From Lachnospiraceae bacterium (GTDB lineage: Bacteria; Bacillota; Clostridia; Lachnospirales; Lachnospiraceae): DNA of 6,391 nt. The stretch is taken from the NCBI GenBank assembly GCA_014804185.1, contig JAAVAG010000095.1:1-6391 (forward strand), written 5' to 3'. Positions 5,975 through 6,391 of the stretch are shown here, in pieces (position 1 is the stretch's first letter; every line of letters starts with the position of its first letter). A model generated the notes under the pieces. That model was given only the letters and a program-made list of their open reading frames with translations. It made no database searches and was not told the DNA's origin. The translations under genes and the position numbers were made by a program.

Positions 5975-6002
5975 GATGAATTTTATATGAAGATGAGATG
6001 AA
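5975..6002 (-). promoter_or_regulatory. candidate response-regulator binding array: three TTCAT repeats at 11-base pitch
   Basis: Reading the minus strand, TTCAT occurs at 5998-6002, 5987-5991 and 5976-5980, each exactly 11 bases from the next. The outer two extend to TTCATC. OmpR/PhoB-family regulators are known to bind direct repeats of 5-7 bases at about 11-base pitch, one monomer per helical turn. The array lies 74-101 bases upstream of the regulator start codon and inside its putative promoter. A degenerate fourth element, TTCGT (6008-6012), lies 10 bases further out. Binding is inferred. Confidence 0.55.
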
Positions 6003-6009
6003 TTGTCAC
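5982..6009 (-). promoter_or_regulatory. putative promoter of the regulator-kinase-transporter operon
   Basis: On the minus strand GTGACA (6004-6009, 5 of 6 to consensus) is followed after 16 bases by TATAAA (5982-5987, 5 of 6). Transcription would start near 5975, giving a leader of about 74 bases. An alternative -10, TACAAT (5960-5965), has no good -35 box and would need an activator bound at the TTCAT array, which is the usual arrangement for OmpR-type activation. Which one is used cannot be decided from sequence. Confidence 0.4.
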
Positions 6010-6031
6010 GAAAAGGATCCCGAAGTAAAAA
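6003..6031 (+). promoter_or_regulatory. weak putative promoter for the family 2 glycosidase gene
   Basis: TTGTCA (6003-6008, 5 of 6) is followed after 17 bases by TAAAAA (6026-6031, 4 of 6). The -35 box overlaps that of the opposite promoter almost completely. The poor -10 box makes this tentative. Confidence 0.3.
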
Positions 6032-6043
6032 CCAGATCACAGA

Positions 6044-6056
6044 CGGCACGCTGCCG
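6044..6056. repeat. short inverted repeat in the glycosidase leader
   Basis: CGGCA-CGC-TGCCG is a perfect 5-base inverted repeat with a 3-base centre. It abuts the purine-rich ribosome binding region (6056-6063) of the glycosidase gene. It could be a small operator or a leader hairpin, but at this length it may be chance. There is no T-run, so it is not a terminator. Confidence 0.3.
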
Positions 6057-6075
6057 GGAAAGGTATGATGATTCT

Positions 6076-6391
6076 ATGACAGAACAACACTTACATGAAA
6101 ACTGGAAAATGTGCCAGGTGGGGACAGATGAGTTTCTGCCCGCTGCGGTGCCGGGCAGTGTATATGCCGATCTGCTGGCAAACGGGCGTATGGAAGACCC
6201 CTATTACCGCGACAACGAAGAAAAAGCGCTCTCCATCATGAGCCATGATTTTGAATACCTCTCCGTATTCGATGCCGGGGAGGACATTCTAAACCGTGAA
6301 GAGGTGCTGCTGCATTTTGACGGCATCGACACCGTAGCCGATATTTATCTCAATGACTCTCTGCTCGGCCACACGGAAAATATGCACCGCA
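6076..6391 (+). CDS. glycoside hydrolase family 2 protein, probable beta-mannosidase, N-terminal 105 residues (truncated by the window edge)
   Basis: The visible part is the N-terminal sugar-binding (jelly-roll) domain of a family 2 glycosidase. It has a W-K segment near residue 10, AAVPGSVYADLL (24-35), GRMEDPYYRDNEE (37-49), an FEY motif where the family usually has W-x-Y, and the strong block LLHFDGIDTVADIYLNDSLLG followed by ENMHR. The PG-(S/C)-V-(Y/H)-x-D-L and DP(Y/F)Y-x-x-N-E combination is typical of beta-mannosidases (EC 3.2.1.25), which remove terminal beta-1,4-mannose from mannan or N-glycan fragments. The catalytic domain lies beyond the window, so substrate remains a family-level inference. 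No signal peptide is seen, so it is likely cytosolic and acts on imported oligosaccharides. GGGAAAGG (6056-6063) lies 12 bases before the ATG, a weak, long spacing. It is divergent from the regulator operon and probably starts a separate unit. Confidence 0.85.
   Translation, partial: MTEQHLHENWKMCQVGTDEFLPAAVPGSVYADLLANGRMEDPYYRDNEEKALSIMSHDFEYLSVFDAGEDILNREEVLLHFDGIDTVADIYLNDSLLGHTENMHR

Noticed and set aside
6065..6079. Four-codon mini frame (M-M-I-L-stop) whose stop overlaps the glycosidase start
   Set aside because: It would allow coupled initiation, but such overlaps arise easily by chance in an ATG-rich leader and there is no further support.

Overview
The window looks like chromosomal DNA of a Clostridia-type Firmicute, most likely a gut member of Lachnospiraceae. 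The reasons are strong AGGAGG-type ribosome binding sites, moderate GC with Firmicute-style -10 boxes, a DUF6323/DUF6179 gene pair that I recall from this group, and a compact two-component/ABC operon next to a family 2 glycosidase. Family names are from memory of the protein patterns, because no search could be run. No RNA genes, insertion sequences, integrases or CRISPR arrays are visible, and no stretch over 300 bases lacks a gene.

Left part (1-1980). A truncated gene on the minus strand (1-271) encodes the N-terminus of a small alpha/beta-hydrolase-like protein. A 140-base divergent promoter region separates it from a plus-strand pair at 412-945 and 970-1980. The pair encodes two soluble proteins of unknown function that match my memory of DUF6323 and DUF6179. 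The second protein carries an Ala/Pro-rich insertion near its N-terminus and an in-frame 33-base tandem repeat that encodes Cys pairs.

Centre and right (1946-5901, minus strand). Four tightly packed genes run right to left: an OmpR-family response regulator, a membrane sensor histidine kinase, an ABC ATPase and an ABC-2-type permease. Spacing is 2 bases between regulator and kinase, a 77-base overlap between kinase and ATPase, and a 4-base ATGA overlap between ATPase and permease. This is one operon with translational coupling. The likely logic is that the kinase senses an envelope or extracellular signal, phosphorylates the regulator, and the regulator switches on the operon so that the transporter exports or detoxifies something (antimicrobial peptide or similar; inferred). 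Three TTCAT direct repeats at an exact 11-base pitch lie in the promoter of the regulator gene, which suggests autoregulation. The permease gene ends inside the 3' end of the DUF6179 gene (35-base convergent overlap), with no visible terminator between the two units.

Right end (6076-6391, plus strand). The start of a family 2 glycoside hydrolase, most like beta-mannosidase, diverges from the regulator gene and runs off the window.
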